This document shows positions 55,134 through 62,944 of a stretch of 64,000 nt of DNA, one piece after another. The translations under genes were made by a program, and so were the position numbers. The first letter of the stretch is position 1. The number at the start of each line of letters is the position of its first letter. Source of the stretch: Marinisporobacter sp. (GTDB taxonomy: Bacteria > Bacillota > Clostridia > Peptostreptococcales > Thermotaleaceae); assembly GCA_025210395.1 (NCBI GenBank), contig JAOARV010000007.1, positions 27,016-91,015 on the forward strand. Reading direction: 5' to 3'. Under the pieces are notes generated by a model, which saw nothing but the letters and a program-made list of their open reading frames with translations, did not search any database and had not been told where the DNA came from.

Positions 55134-55751
55134 TTGGATATTAGTTTGTGGAAAAAGATGCTATTAACAAGTGCAAATTTACTTAAAGAAAATATACAAT
55201 ATTTATGTGAACTAGACGGTGTTGCGGGTGATGGAGATCATGGGATAACTATTGGGCGAATTGCATCATGTGTAGAAGGAAGAGTTTGCCATGAACAGGA
55301 AAACGATTCTATCAAAAAGATAAATAGTGATTTAAGCACAGCGTTAATGAATGTAAATGGAGGATCAGCAGGCCCTCTTTATGGAACTATATTTGAAGGA
55401 ATGGCAGATGGTATAGAAGAGAAAGAAATTTTAACGATTGAAGAGATAAGAAATATGTTTAAAGAAGCAAAAGAAGCTTTTCAAATGATATCAAAAGCAA
55501 AATTAGGAGATAAGACTTTAGTAGATGCTTTCTATCCAGCTGTAGATGCCATAGTAAATACGGAAGGTGAATTATTAGAAATCCTTCAGGCTGGTGCTAA
55601 AGCAGCTGAGGAAGGGGCTGAGAATACAAAAAACTATATAGCTAAATTTGGAAGAGCGAAGAATGTAGGAGAAAGAAGTGTGGGGCATAAAGACCCGGGA
55701 GCAGTATCTATTTCCTTGTTGTTTAAAGGATTGTATGAAGGTGCAAAATAA
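55134..55751 (+). CDS. dhaL: Dihydroxyacetone-kinase-like subunit L
   Basis: The 205-residue nucleotide-binding subunit has GVAGDGDHGITIGR (Mg-ATP aspartates, near 30), MNVNGGSAGPLYG (near 73), AKLGDKTLVDAFYP (near 122) and RSVGHKDPGAVS (near 185), all diagnostic of DhaL. The TTG at 55134 has an AAGGAGG site; the longer frame from 55113 overlaps it. No DhaM gene follows, and dhaK is downstream rather than upstream, so the pair may act on another ketose in this operon. Confidence 0.92.
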   Translation: MDISLWKKMLLTSANLLKENIQYLCELDGVAGDGDHGITIGRIASCVEGRVCHEQENDSIKKINSDLSTALMNVNGGSAGPLYGTIFEGMADGIEEKEILTIEEIRNMFKEAKEAFQMISKAKLGDKTLVDAFYPAVDAIVNTEGELLEILQAGAKAAEEGAENTKNYIAKFGRAKNVGERSVGHKDPGAVSISLLFKGLYEGAK

Positions 55752-55777
55752 AAGAAAAAAAGAGGAGGATGTGCTTT

Positions 55778-56776
55778 ATGGTAATGAAAAAATTTGTCAA
55801 CAAACCTGAAAATTTAACAAGAGAACTTCTTGAGGGCTTAGCGTTGTCTAATCCAGAAACTATTCAACTAACAGATTCAAATTTAGTTGTGAACAAAAAT
55901 CTTGAAAATGCTGATAGAGTTACAATTGTGACTCTAGGTGGAACAGGCCATGAACCTGCTTTAAGTGGCTTCGTAGGAGAAGGAATGGTAGATATTTCTG
56001 TACCCGGAGACATTTTTGCAGCACCAGGACCTGCTGGATGTATTGAAGCTATAAAAATGGCAGATCAAGGGAAAGGTGTATTGTTTGTTGTATTAAATCA
56101 TGCGGGAGACATGTTAACTGGAAATCTTACTATGAAACAAGCCAAAAAAGAAGGATTAAATGTAGTGAAAGTTGTAACACAAGAAGATATTTCAAATGCG
56201 CCTAGAGAAAATGGAGACGATCGAAGAGGATTAGTTGGTTGTGTACCACTTTATAAAATTGCGGCAGGGGCAGCAAAACAAGGAAAATCATTAGAAGAAG
56301 TAGCTGAAATAGCACAAAGATTTGCAGATAATATGGCTACAATAGCTGTTGCGTGCTCTGGTGCAACGCATCCTGCAACGGGTATGCAGATTTCCCAATT
56401 AGGTGATGATGAAATGGAAATTGGTATGGGCCAACACGGTGAAGGCGGCGGTGGTCGTATGAAGATGAAGTCAGCGGATGAGACCGCTGAGATTATGATG
56501 GAAGCATTACTTAAGGATTTAGATGTGAAAGCTGGAGAAAAATTGATGGTGATCATTAATGGTTCTGGAGCTACTACATTGATGGAACAATTAATTGTTT
56601 ATAGAAAATGCCATAAGTACCTAGAGGGTAAAGGGATTGAAGTAGTAGCAAGTGTTGTAGATGAAATTCTTACAGTACAAGAAGCAGGTGGATTCCAAAT
56701 GTTTATTGCTAGAATGGATGAAGAATTATTAGAATATTGGAACGAATCATGCAATACACCTTATTTTAAAAAATAG
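55778..56776 (+). CDS. dhaK: Dihydroxyacetone-kinase-like substrate subunit K
   Basis: The 332-residue subunit has the substrate-binding features GGTGHEPALSGFVGEGMVDISVPGDIFAAPG (here near 50-80) and the covalent-binding histidine in GMGQHGEGGGG (near 219). In true dihydroxyacetone kinases the usual motif around this His is GIHGEPG, so the pocket is somewhat altered. The ATG at 55778 is 9 nt after AGGAGG; the ATG at 55769 abuts it. It lies between dhaL and the LsrF-like gene, so its substrate is probably a linear ketose fed to that enzyme. Confidence 0.92.
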   Translation: MVMKKFVNKPENLTRELLEGLALSNPETIQLTDSNLVVNKNLENADRVTIVTLGGTGHEPALSGFVGEGMVDISVPGDIFAAPGPAGCIEAIKMADQGKGVLFVVLNHAGDMLTGNLTMKQAKKEGLNVVKVVTQEDISNAPRENGDDRRGLVGCVPLYKIAAGAAKQGKSLEEVAEIAQRFADNMATIAVACSGATHPATGMQISQLGDDEMEIGMGQHGEGGGGRMKMKSADETAEIMMEALLKDLDVKAGEKLMVIINGSGATTLMEQLIVYRKCHKYLEGKGIEVVASVVDEILTVQEAGGFQMFIARMDEELLEYWNESCNTPYFKK

Positions 56777-56792
56777 ACAGGAGGAAATTTAA

Positions 56793-57674
56793 GTGGCAGA
56801 TAAAGACGGAATGAAGATACCAAAAGATTATGCAATAGATGTAAAACCTCCTCATCAAACTTTTCATGTAAAGGGAATGGATCATGTAGATTGGGGGATG
56901 AAAAATAGATTATCTAAAATATTTAATCCTAAAACAGGAAAAACCCTTATGCTAGCGTTTGATCATGGCTATATTATGGGTTCTACAGCGGGACTTGAGA
57001 GGCTTGATTTGTCTATCCCTCCTCTTATTGAAGACGCTGATTGTATTATGGGAACGAGAGGCGCTTTAAGATCATGTATTATGCCAGATCATGACAAGGC
57101 TATTGCCCTTAGATGTTCGGCAGGAAGTTCTGTATTAAAAGATGATATGAGTCATGAAGTAATTGGTGTTCATATTGAGGATGCTATAAGAATGAATGCT
57201 ACATGCTTAGCGGTACAATCTTTTATAGGAGCTAGTGGAGAATGTGAATCTATTAATAATATTGTCAAGGCAGTAGATAAAGGAAACCGCTACGGTATTC
57301 CTGTTTTAGGTGTAGTAGCTGTAGGGAAAGAAATGGAGAGGACTCCTAAATATTTCTTGTTAGCTACTAGAATGTTGGCTGAATTTGGAGCAAGTATCGT
57401 TAAAACTTATTATTGTGATGATTTTGAAAAAATTACAGCAGCATGTCCAGTTCCTATTGTAATAGCTGGTGGGAAGAAGGTATCTGAAAAAGAGGCTCTA
57501 GAAATAACTTACAAAGCTATTCAACAAGGAGCAGCAGGGGTGGATATGGGAAGAAACGTATTCCAATCGGAGAATCCTAAAGCCATGATCAAAGCAGTAA
57601 GATCTGTAGTACATGAAAGTTTTTCTGTAGAAAAAGCATTTAAATTATATGAGGATTTAAAAAGAGAATTATAA
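56793..57674 (+). CDS. LsrF/DhnA-type class I aldolase or thiolase
   Basis: The 293-residue protein closely follows LsrF over its length: DWGMKNRLSKIFNPKTGKTLMLAFDHGY (near 33-60), MGTRGALRS, IVKTYYCDDFEKI (Schiff-base lysine near 203), PIVIAGGKK and AAGVDMGRNVFQS. LsrF cleaves the phosphorylated AI-2-derived dione to acetyl-CoA and dihydroxyacetone phosphate; related DhnA enzymes are aldolases. The operon neighbour DhaKL would supply a phosphorylated ketose. Whether the substrate is AI-2-derived is not established, since no LsrB/ACD transporter or LsrK is present here. Confidence 0.88.
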   Translation: MADKDGMKIPKDYAIDVKPPHQTFHVKGMDHVDWGMKNRLSKIFNPKTGKTLMLAFDHGYIMGSTAGLERLDLSIPPLIEDADCIMGTRGALRSCIMPDHDKAIALRCSAGSSVLKDDMSHEVIGVHIEDAIRMNATCLAVQSFIGASGECESINNIVKAVDKGNRYGIPVLGVVAVGKEMERTPKYFLLATRMLAEFGASIVKTYYCDDFEKITAACPVPIVIAGGKKVSEKEALEITYKAIQQGAAGVDMGRNVFQSENPKAMIKAVRSVVHESFSVEKAFKLYEDLKREL

Positions 57675-57710
57675 ATTTTATGTGTATAATAGGGGAACGG
57701 GGTATAAAAA

Positions 57711-58265
57711 ATGAAGGAGGAATACCTTGTGAAATTTAGTAAATTTATAATTATTCCATTTATGATAGCTGTATTGGCATTTACTATTCAGATTGTTGAT
57801 CAATTGTTAAGTCCCCTAATGCCACCAGCAGGCAATGCGGGTTTTGGTTGGATTGCTTTTCAAGCTTGGGCGATGTATTTTATGGCAGGATGTAATGTTA
57901 CTGGAGGAATAAAGGTATTATTAGGATATTTTAGTGGTATTGTTGTGTCGATAGGAATTATGCTTTTAGGTGGGCATTTAATGGGAGCAGGAATTGGATT
58001 TTTAAGTTTTCCTATAGCGGTATTTGTGATGGTTATTCCAACTATATGCTTGGAGAAAGTACCATGGTTTGATTTTATTCCAGCAGTATTTGTTGGTGCA
58101 GGAGTGTTCTTTGGATTCATGAGTTATATTAAAGGGGCTACATTTGGAACTGCAATGTATACTGAATTAGTTTATTGTGTACTAGGGTTATTTTATGGTT
58201 ACGTTACTGTAATGCTTAGAACTAAATATGAAGCGAAGGTTCAGCTTCAAGAAAATGAAAATTAG
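57711..58265 (+). CDS. DUF1097 membrane protein
   Basis: The 184-residue protein has about five to six membrane segments and matches DUF1097 by its WIAFQAWAMYFMAG (near 48-62) and GGIKVLLGYFSGI patterns. It is the only membrane protein in the operon and so is the candidate carrier for the operon's substrate (inference). The start is uncertain: ATG 57711 follows ATAAAAA, whereas an in-frame GTG at 57729 follows AGGAGGA and may be preferred. Confidence 0.82.
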   Translation: MKEEYLVKFSKFIIIPFMIAVLAFTIQIVDQLLSPLMPPAGNAGFGWIAFQAWAMYFMAGCNVTGGIKVLLGYFSGIVVSIGIMLLGGHLMGAGIGFLSFPIAVFVMVIPTICLEKVPWFDFIPAVFVGAGVFFGFMSYIKGATFGTAMYTELVYCVLGLFYGYVTVMLRTKYEAKVQLQENEN

Positions 58266-58308
58266 AAAAAGCTAGCTGAAAATATATTATAAAAGGAGTG
58301 GACTTAGT

Positions 58309-58620
58309 ATGGAATTTATGCATATTGGCGTGGTAACAGATAAAGTTCAACAAAATGAAACTTATGCAGAGGATATTAAGGTTTATATTACAGATCCAGA
58401 AGAAAGCCCTTTTAAATTTGAGTATTTAAGGTTTGAAAAGGACAGTCCTTTACCTGAAATTATGCAAAAAAATCCACATGTTGCATTTAAAGTAGATGCA
58501 CTAGAGCCTTACTTAAAGGATAATGAGGTCATTGTAGAACCTTTTAATGTAGGAGAAAATTTAAAAATAGCTTTTATTGTTAAAGATGGTTTGGTTATGG
58601 AATTGATGGAAGAATGTTAA
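58309..58620 (+). CDS. VOC-superfamily-like small protein
   Basis: The 103-residue protein has the paired beta-alpha-beta-beta-beta style of one vicinal-oxygen-chelate module (MHIGVVTDKVQQNETYAEDIKVYITD ... HVAFKVDALEPYL ... IAFIVKDGLVMELMEE). VOC enzymes include isomerases and epimerases. In the enteric lsr operon the isomerase LsrG fills this place but is an unrelated fold. A GGAGTG site precedes the ATG. A role as the operon's isomerase is inference. Confidence 0.65.
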   Translation: MEFMHIGVVTDKVQQNETYAEDIKVYITDPEESPFKFEYLRFEKDSPLPEIMQKNPHVAFKVDALEPYLKDNEVIVEPFNVGENLKIAFIVKDGLVMELMEEC

Positions 58621-58643
58621 AAAAAATATATATGTAAAAATAT

Positions 58644-58682
58644 AGAAGAGTCTCTTAGTTTAGAAAGGGGCTCTTCTTCTTT
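58644..58682 (+). terminator. Terminator after the VOC gene
   Basis: AGAAGAG-TCTC pairs with GGGG-CTCTTCT and is followed by TCTTCTTTTG. It ends the dhaL-to-VOC operon, separating the regulator gene. Confidence 0.75.
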
Positions 58683-58718
58683 TGAAAAGGATGGATCGTA
58701 GGGGCGTAAGGATGTCCT

Positions 58719-58745
58719 TGACAAATGTTATAACATAATATAATG
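58719..58745 (+). promoter_or_regulatory. Promoter and palindromic operator of the SorC regulator gene
   Basis: TTGACA (58719-58724), then the operator-like palindrome ATGTTATAACAT (58725-58736), then TATAAT (58740-58745). The palindrome occupies the spacer, as expected for autorepression. Confidence 0.7.
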
Positions 58746-58783
58746 TAAAATGTGAAATGTTTGGATTTAGAAGAGGTGAAGGT

Positions 58784-59719
58784 ATGTCTGATGTAAGTGA
58801 AATGACAAAATTAGTAGAAGTTTCTAAGATGTATTATGAAAATAATATGACACAAGCAGAAATAGCAAGAAAGATTCAAGTATCAAGACCCCTTGTGAGT
58901 AAGATGTTGAGTCGAGCAAAAGAACTGGGGATTGTAAAAATTGAAATCAGATCCTTATTTTCAAGTAATGATCTAATTATGGGACAAATTAAAAACATAT
59001 TTAACATAAAAGGTGGATTGGTTGTTCCCCAAGGAAAAACAGAGTATATTACAAAACAAACTGTACTGAATCATTCTATCCGATATATAAAGGATATGCT
59101 TCCAGAAATAAATAAAATAGGTTTAGGGTGGGGGTATACTGTAGGAGCATTAGTGGATGAACTTGGAAAAATAGAAGATGGTACTATGTATGAAGGAGAA
59201 ATATGCCCTTTGATTGGAACGGCCAATATACCAAATAAAGGTTATCATCCTAATGAAATGGTTAGAATTTTTTCAAACAATACAGGATTAAAGCCCTTTT
59301 TTATGCATGCACCAGCTTTTCCGACAACAAAAGAGGAGAAGAATATATATTTGCAAACGGAAAATTTCAGAACGATTAGTGAACAATGGGATGATTTAGA
59401 TGCCGTTATTATGTCGGTAGGAAGCTTTCCATCTGTACCAGATCAGGCAACTGCCATTAGATTTGGTAAAAAACTAATAAAAGAAAAAGCCGTAGGTGTA
59501 TTTTTATCTTATTATTTTAATAAAGAAGGTAAAATTATAAAAAGTGAAAATGATCATGTGATGCATATTCCTTTAGATAAGTTAGGTCGATCAAAAAAGG
59601 TGATTGCCATTTGTATTGATACAAGTGTGGATGCAATTATTGGAGCGTTAAGGACGGGGTTTATTACACATATTATTACAGATGAAAAAATAGCTACAGA
59701 AGTCATTATGAATAAGTAA
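58784..59719 (+). CDS. SorC/LsrR-family transcriptional regulator
   Basis: The 311-residue protein has an N-terminal helix-turn-helix (MYYENNMTQAEIARKIQVSRPLVSKMLSRAKELGIV, about 13-50) and a sugar-phosphate-sensing domain (GLGWGYTVGALVDEL near 115, ICPLIGTANIP near 140, ADAVIMSVGSFPS-like segment near 208). SorC proteins, including LsrR, respond to phosphorylated sugars. The ATG at 58784 has an AGAGGTGAAGG site; the frame start at 58757 does not. The shared palindrome at the dhaL promoter and its own promoter indicates that it controls this operon. Confidence 0.9.
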   Translation: MSDVSEMTKLVEVSKMYYENNMTQAEIARKIQVSRPLVSKMLSRAKELGIVKIEIRSLFSSNDLIMGQIKNIFNIKGGLVVPQGKTEYITKQTVLNHSIRYIKDMLPEINKIGLGWGYTVGALVDELGKIEDGTMYEGEICPLIGTANIPNKGYHPNEMVRIFSNNTGLKPFFMHAPAFPTTKEEKNIYLQTENFRTISEQWDDLDAVIMSVGSFPSVPDQATAIRFGKKLIKEKAVGVFLSYYFNKEGKIIKSENDHVMHIPLDKLGRSKKVIAICIDTSVDAIIGALRTGFITHIITDEKIATEVIMNK

Positions 59720-59797
59720 TAGAAACTTTGCTTTGATGCAACAGGTAACTGTATTGAGTTTGTACTAGGTATATGGAAAATTCTTTAAGAATATTTC

Positions 59798-59825
59798 TTG
59801 ACATTTTATTGAATAATGGTATAAT
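59798..59825 (+). promoter_or_regulatory. Promoter of the tRNA cluster
   Basis: TTGACA (59798-59803), 16-base spacer, TATAAT (59820-59825), 30 bases before the first tRNA. Confidence 0.8.
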
Positions 59826-59854
59826 AAATTTTGTTAGTAAGAAAATGATTTTAC

Positions 59855-59930
59855 GGGCGCATAGCTCAGCTGGGAGAGCACCTGCCTTACAAGCAGGGGG
59901 TCATAGGTTCGATCCCTATTGCGCCCACCA
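59855..59930 (+). tRNA. tRNA-Val (UAC)
   Basis: A 76-nt cloverleaf with GGGCGCA acceptor pairing with TGCGCCC, anticodon TAC, GGTTCGATCC arm and encoded CCA. Confidence 0.96.
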
Positions 59931-60010
59931 TAAGTAGACATACAAAAATTTTGATTTTGTGAGGGATACTTAGTTAGCAAGAATTGTTAATATTCTTGCT
60001 TTTATAGGAT

Positions 60011-60087
60011 GGCCCGGTAGTTCAGTTGGTTAGAATGCCAGCCTGTCACGCTGGAGGTCGAGGGTTCGAGCCCCTTCCGGGTCGCCA
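60011..60087 (+). tRNA. tRNA-Asp (GUC)
   Basis: A 77-nt cloverleaf with anticodon GTC in CCTGTCACG, GGTTCGAGCC arm and encoded CCA. Confidence 0.96.
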
Positions 60088-60090
60088 TTT

Positions 60091-60166
60091 GCCCAGATAG
60101 CTCAGTCGGTAGAGCAGGGGACTGAAAATCCCCGTGTCGGTGGTTCGATTCCGCCTCTGGGCACCA
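60091..60166 (+). tRNA. tRNA-Phe (GAA)
   Basis: A 76-nt cloverleaf starting three bases after tRNA-Asp. Anticodon GAA in ACTGAAAAT, encoded CCA. Confidence 0.96.
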
Positions 60167-60292
60167 TCAATAAATATTTTGGCATAAATGGAAGTATGTG
60201 TGAATATATATGAATTGTAAAAGGAAACTCATAAACTAACGTTTCTGAGTACTACAATTACAAAAAATATAAAATTTTGGTAATTGCAGCAT

Positions 60293-60367
60293 GCGGAAGT
60301 GGCTCAGTGGTAGAGCATCGCCTTGCCAAGGCGAGGGTCGCGGGTTCGAATCCCGTCTTCCGCTCCA
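60293..60367 (+). tRNA. tRNA-Gly (GCC)
   Basis: A 75-nt cloverleaf with GCGGAAG acceptor, anticodon GCC in CTTGCCAAG, encoded CCA. Confidence 0.96.
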
Positions 60368-60372
60368 AATAT

Positions 60373-60447
<75 letters not shown>

Positions 60448-60457
60448 AAAGAAATCA

Positions 60458-60488
60458 AAATCCTAGTAGCTACTAGGATTTTTTTTGA
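60458..60488 (+). terminator. Terminator of the tRNA cluster
   Basis: A perfect palindrome AAATCCTAGTAG/CTACTAGGATTT followed by more T, 10 nt after tRNA-Cys. Confidence 0.88.
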
Positions 60489-60536
60489 TATATATATGAT
60501 ATAATGGAAACGTTGATATAAAGGGGAGGTTTCTTA

Positions 60537-62624
60537 TTGAAAGTTAAAGATTTGATGACAAAAGACCCTATTGTGGTAACGGTTAATGATACATTAAATG
60601 ACGTTGTGAAAATTTTCATATCTAATAGAATTGATGGTGCGCCAGTGGTTGATCAATATGGAAAGCTTATAAGTATTATTACAAAAACTGATTTGATGAA
60701 GGCTTTTGTAAATCAAGTGTCTCCCTTTACTTCTATAGAAGTAATTTCTGCTAAACGGGTGATTACTATAAATGAAGATGCTGATATTAAAGAGGCTTGG
60801 GATGCTGGGGTAGGAAGACTGCCTGTTGTTAATGGGAAAGGAAATTTAGTAGGGATTCTTACCCATACGGATTTATCGAAAAGAGTCCTAGAGAAGGAAG
60901 TTCAGGATTCTAAGGAGATAAAAGCAATCTTAAAGTCTACGAATAATGGAGTCATTATTGTTAATCAGGAGGGAATTATTACTAGATGTAATCCTTCTGC
61001 TATTAGGATATTGAATTTAGATCATAGGAATATGGTGGGCTTAGAAGTAGAGGCTGTTTTGCCAGAATTAAATCTACATGAAACAATAAGTACTGGGATG
61101 ACTACCTATACAGAAAAAATTGAGTTTAAGGATAAGTTTCTTATATGTGATCGAATTCCTTTATTTAAAAAGGAAGATATTATTGGTGGAGTGATTGTAT
61201 TTAAAGATAGTTCTGAATTACAAAGTACAATAGATGAATTAAATACGGTACAGCAAATATCAAAAAAATTAGATGCCGTCATTGAATCCTCTTATGATGG
61301 CATTTACATTACGGATGGACAAGCCAATACCATGAAAATTAACAAATCCTATGAAAGGATTACTGGTGTCAAAAGAGAAGAAATGCTAGGGGCAAATATG
61401 ATGGAATTAGAAAAATCAGGATGCATTTCTGAATCAGCAACACTAAGGGTATTAAAAACTAGAAAAACTACTACCATTCAGCAAAAGTTTCGAACAGGAA
61501 AGAATGCATTAGTCACCAGTACGCCTATTTTTGATAGAGATGGAAAGATATCTATGGTTGTAACTAATGTTAGAGATATTACAGAACTTGCAAAACTGAA
61601 AAAACAGCTTGAAAAAAATAAAGAGCTAGCACAAAAGTATTATTCGGAGATTGAGGAAATGAGGTTGCAGCTTCTTAATACTTTACATATTGTTGCGGAA
61701 GATGAAAAAATGCTTCAGCTCATGAGGATTGCGAAAAGAGTTGCAAAGGTAGATACGACTGTATTGTTATTAGGAGAAACAGGTGTTGGGAAAGAGGAAG
61801 TAGCAAAATTTATTCATAAAAATAGTAATCGAAAGAGAAATCAATTTATAAAAATCAATTGTGGTGCAATTCCTATCAATTTAATTGAATCTGAATTATT
61901 TGGGTATGAGAAAGGGGCTTTTACTGGAGCGAATAGAGAAGGAAAAGTAGGATTGTTTGAAGTTGCAAATGGAGGAACATTATTTTTAGATGAAGTTGGA
62001 GAATTACCCTTAGATATGCAAGTGAAGCTTCTTCGAGCGCTACAGGAGAAGGAAATTAAGCGTGTAGGAGGAACGTTATCTATTCAAATAGATGTTCGGA
62101 TTTTGGCTGCAACCAATCGTGATCTTGAAGAAATGGTAAAGAAAAAACGATTTCGAGAAGACCTTTACTATAGGTTAAATGTTGTGCCTATAAATATTCT
62201 GCCTTTAAGAGAAAGAAGAGGAGATATTTTACCTCTTGTACATTATTTTCTTTCTGAACTAAATAAAAGATATAACTGGGAAAAAGAATTTAGTAAAGAT
62301 GCATTAGAAGTATTATATGAATATGATTGGCAAGGAAATGTTAGAGAGCTAAAAAATATAGTAGAAAGAGTATTCATTATGAGTAGTGAAAACAAAATGA
62401 CTTTTGAGGATCTTCCTAAAAATATAGTGGGTAGAAGTAAAAAAGGGGAACTTACTTTAGGGGATGGTATTGTATCACTAAAGGATGCTGTTGCCAAGGT
62501 GGAGATGGAGCTGATTGACAAAGCTTTTGAAAAGCATGGAAATGTTAGAAGTGCAGCAAAGGCTTTGGGAATAGATGCATCTACTTTTGTGAGAAAAAGA
62601 AAAAAGTATAAAGAAAGAAAATAG
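60537..62624 (+). CDS. CBS-PAS-type sigma-54 activator, probable regulator of abfD
   Basis: The 695-residue regulator has two CBS domains (about 1-120: MKVKDLMTKDPIVV..., then VISAKRVITINEDADIKEAWD), two PAS domains (about 130-235 and 245-355), and an AAA+ module. The latter has Walker A GETGVGKE (near 416), GAFTGA (near 460) and FLDEVGELPL. A Fis helix-turn-helix ends it (AAKALGIDASTFVRKRKKY). CBS domains often bind adenine nucleotides, so energy status may be the signal (inference). The TTG start follows AAGGGGAGG by 7 nt. It lies directly upstream of abfD and its sigma-54 promoter. Confidence 0.93.
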   Translation: MKVKDLMTKDPIVVTVNDTLNDVVKIFISNRIDGAPVVDQYGKLISIITKTDLMKAFVNQVSPFTSIEVISAKRVITINEDADIKEAWDAGVGRLPVVNGKGNLVGILTHTDLSKRVLEKEVQDSKEIKAILKSTNNGVIIVNQEGIITRCNPSAIRILNLDHRNMVGLEVEAVLPELNLHETISTGMTTYTEKIEFKDKFLICDRIPLFKKEDIIGGVIVFKDSSELQSTIDELNTVQQISKKLDAVIESSYDGIYITDGQANTMKINKSYERITGVKREEMLGANMMELEKSGCISESATLRVLKTRKTTTIQQKFRTGKNALVTSTPIFDRDGKISMVVTNVRDITELAKLKKQLEKNKELAQKYYSEIEEMRLQLLNTLHIVAEDEKMLQLMRIAKRVAKVDTTVLLLGETGVGKEEVAKFIHKNSNRKRNQFIKINCGAIPINLIESELFGYEKGAFTGANREGKVGLFEVANGGTLFLDEVGELPLDMQVKLLRALQEKEIKRVGGTLSIQIDVRILAATNRDLEEMVKKKRFREDLYYRLNVVPINILPLRERRGDILPLVHYFLSELNKRYNWEKEFSKDALEVLYEYDWQGNVRELKNIVERVFIMSSENKMTFEDLPKNIVGRSKKGELTLGDGIVSLKDAVAKVEMELIDKAFEKHGNVRSAAKALGIDASTFVRKRKKYKERK

Positions 62625-62748
62625 TTGCAAAAATGCAATTTTGTTGCATAATTACAATTAACTCTAAATATGGGGAAATTATCATAAAAAAACCTTAATA
62701 TGAAATATATGGAATAAATAATTTGAAGGATTCGTTGCGTTTTAGCAA
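62625..62748 (+). promoter_or_regulatory. Repeated TTGC-N6-GCAA palindromes, candidate activator sites for abfD
   Basis: TTGC-N6-GCAA occurs at 62625-62638 and again at 62735-62748, 110 bp apart, with additional half sites (GTTGCAT, GTGCAACG) around. They lie 135-260 bp upstream of the sigma-54 promoter. Confidence 0.6.
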
Positions 62749-62762
62749 CGGATTTTTTTATT
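62730..62762 (+). terminator. Hairpin terminator before abfD
   Basis: TTCGTTGC pairs with GCAACGGA, followed by seven T. It probably ends the regulator transcript; its stem contains the second TTGC-N6-GCAA palindrome. Confidence 0.75.
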
Positions 62763-62881
62763 TTGTGCAACGAGATGATTGAAAGGAAAGGAACAGGTAA
62801 TAAATTTATTATATGGATTAAACTTGTAAAATTCATATAATATGGATTTTGATATTGAAATATAGATAACTTCATGAAAAA

Positions 62882-62899
62882 ATGGCATGTATTTTGCTT
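62882..62899 (+). promoter_or_regulatory. Sigma-54 promoter of abfD
   Basis: ATGGCATGTATTTTGCTT. GG (62884-62885) and GC (62896-62897) have ten bases between them, 46 bp before the gene start. Confidence 0.88.
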
Positions 62900-62944
62900 T
62901 ATTAAAGACATATTGAAAATAATTCCAAAGGGAGCTGATTTAAA

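Noticed and set aside
62243..62911. 222-codon minus-strand frame overlapping the end of the CBS-PAS regulator and the abfD promoter
   Set aside because: It runs antisense to the conserved AAA/Fis region, its composition is that of a shadow frame, and it covers a terminator and promoter.
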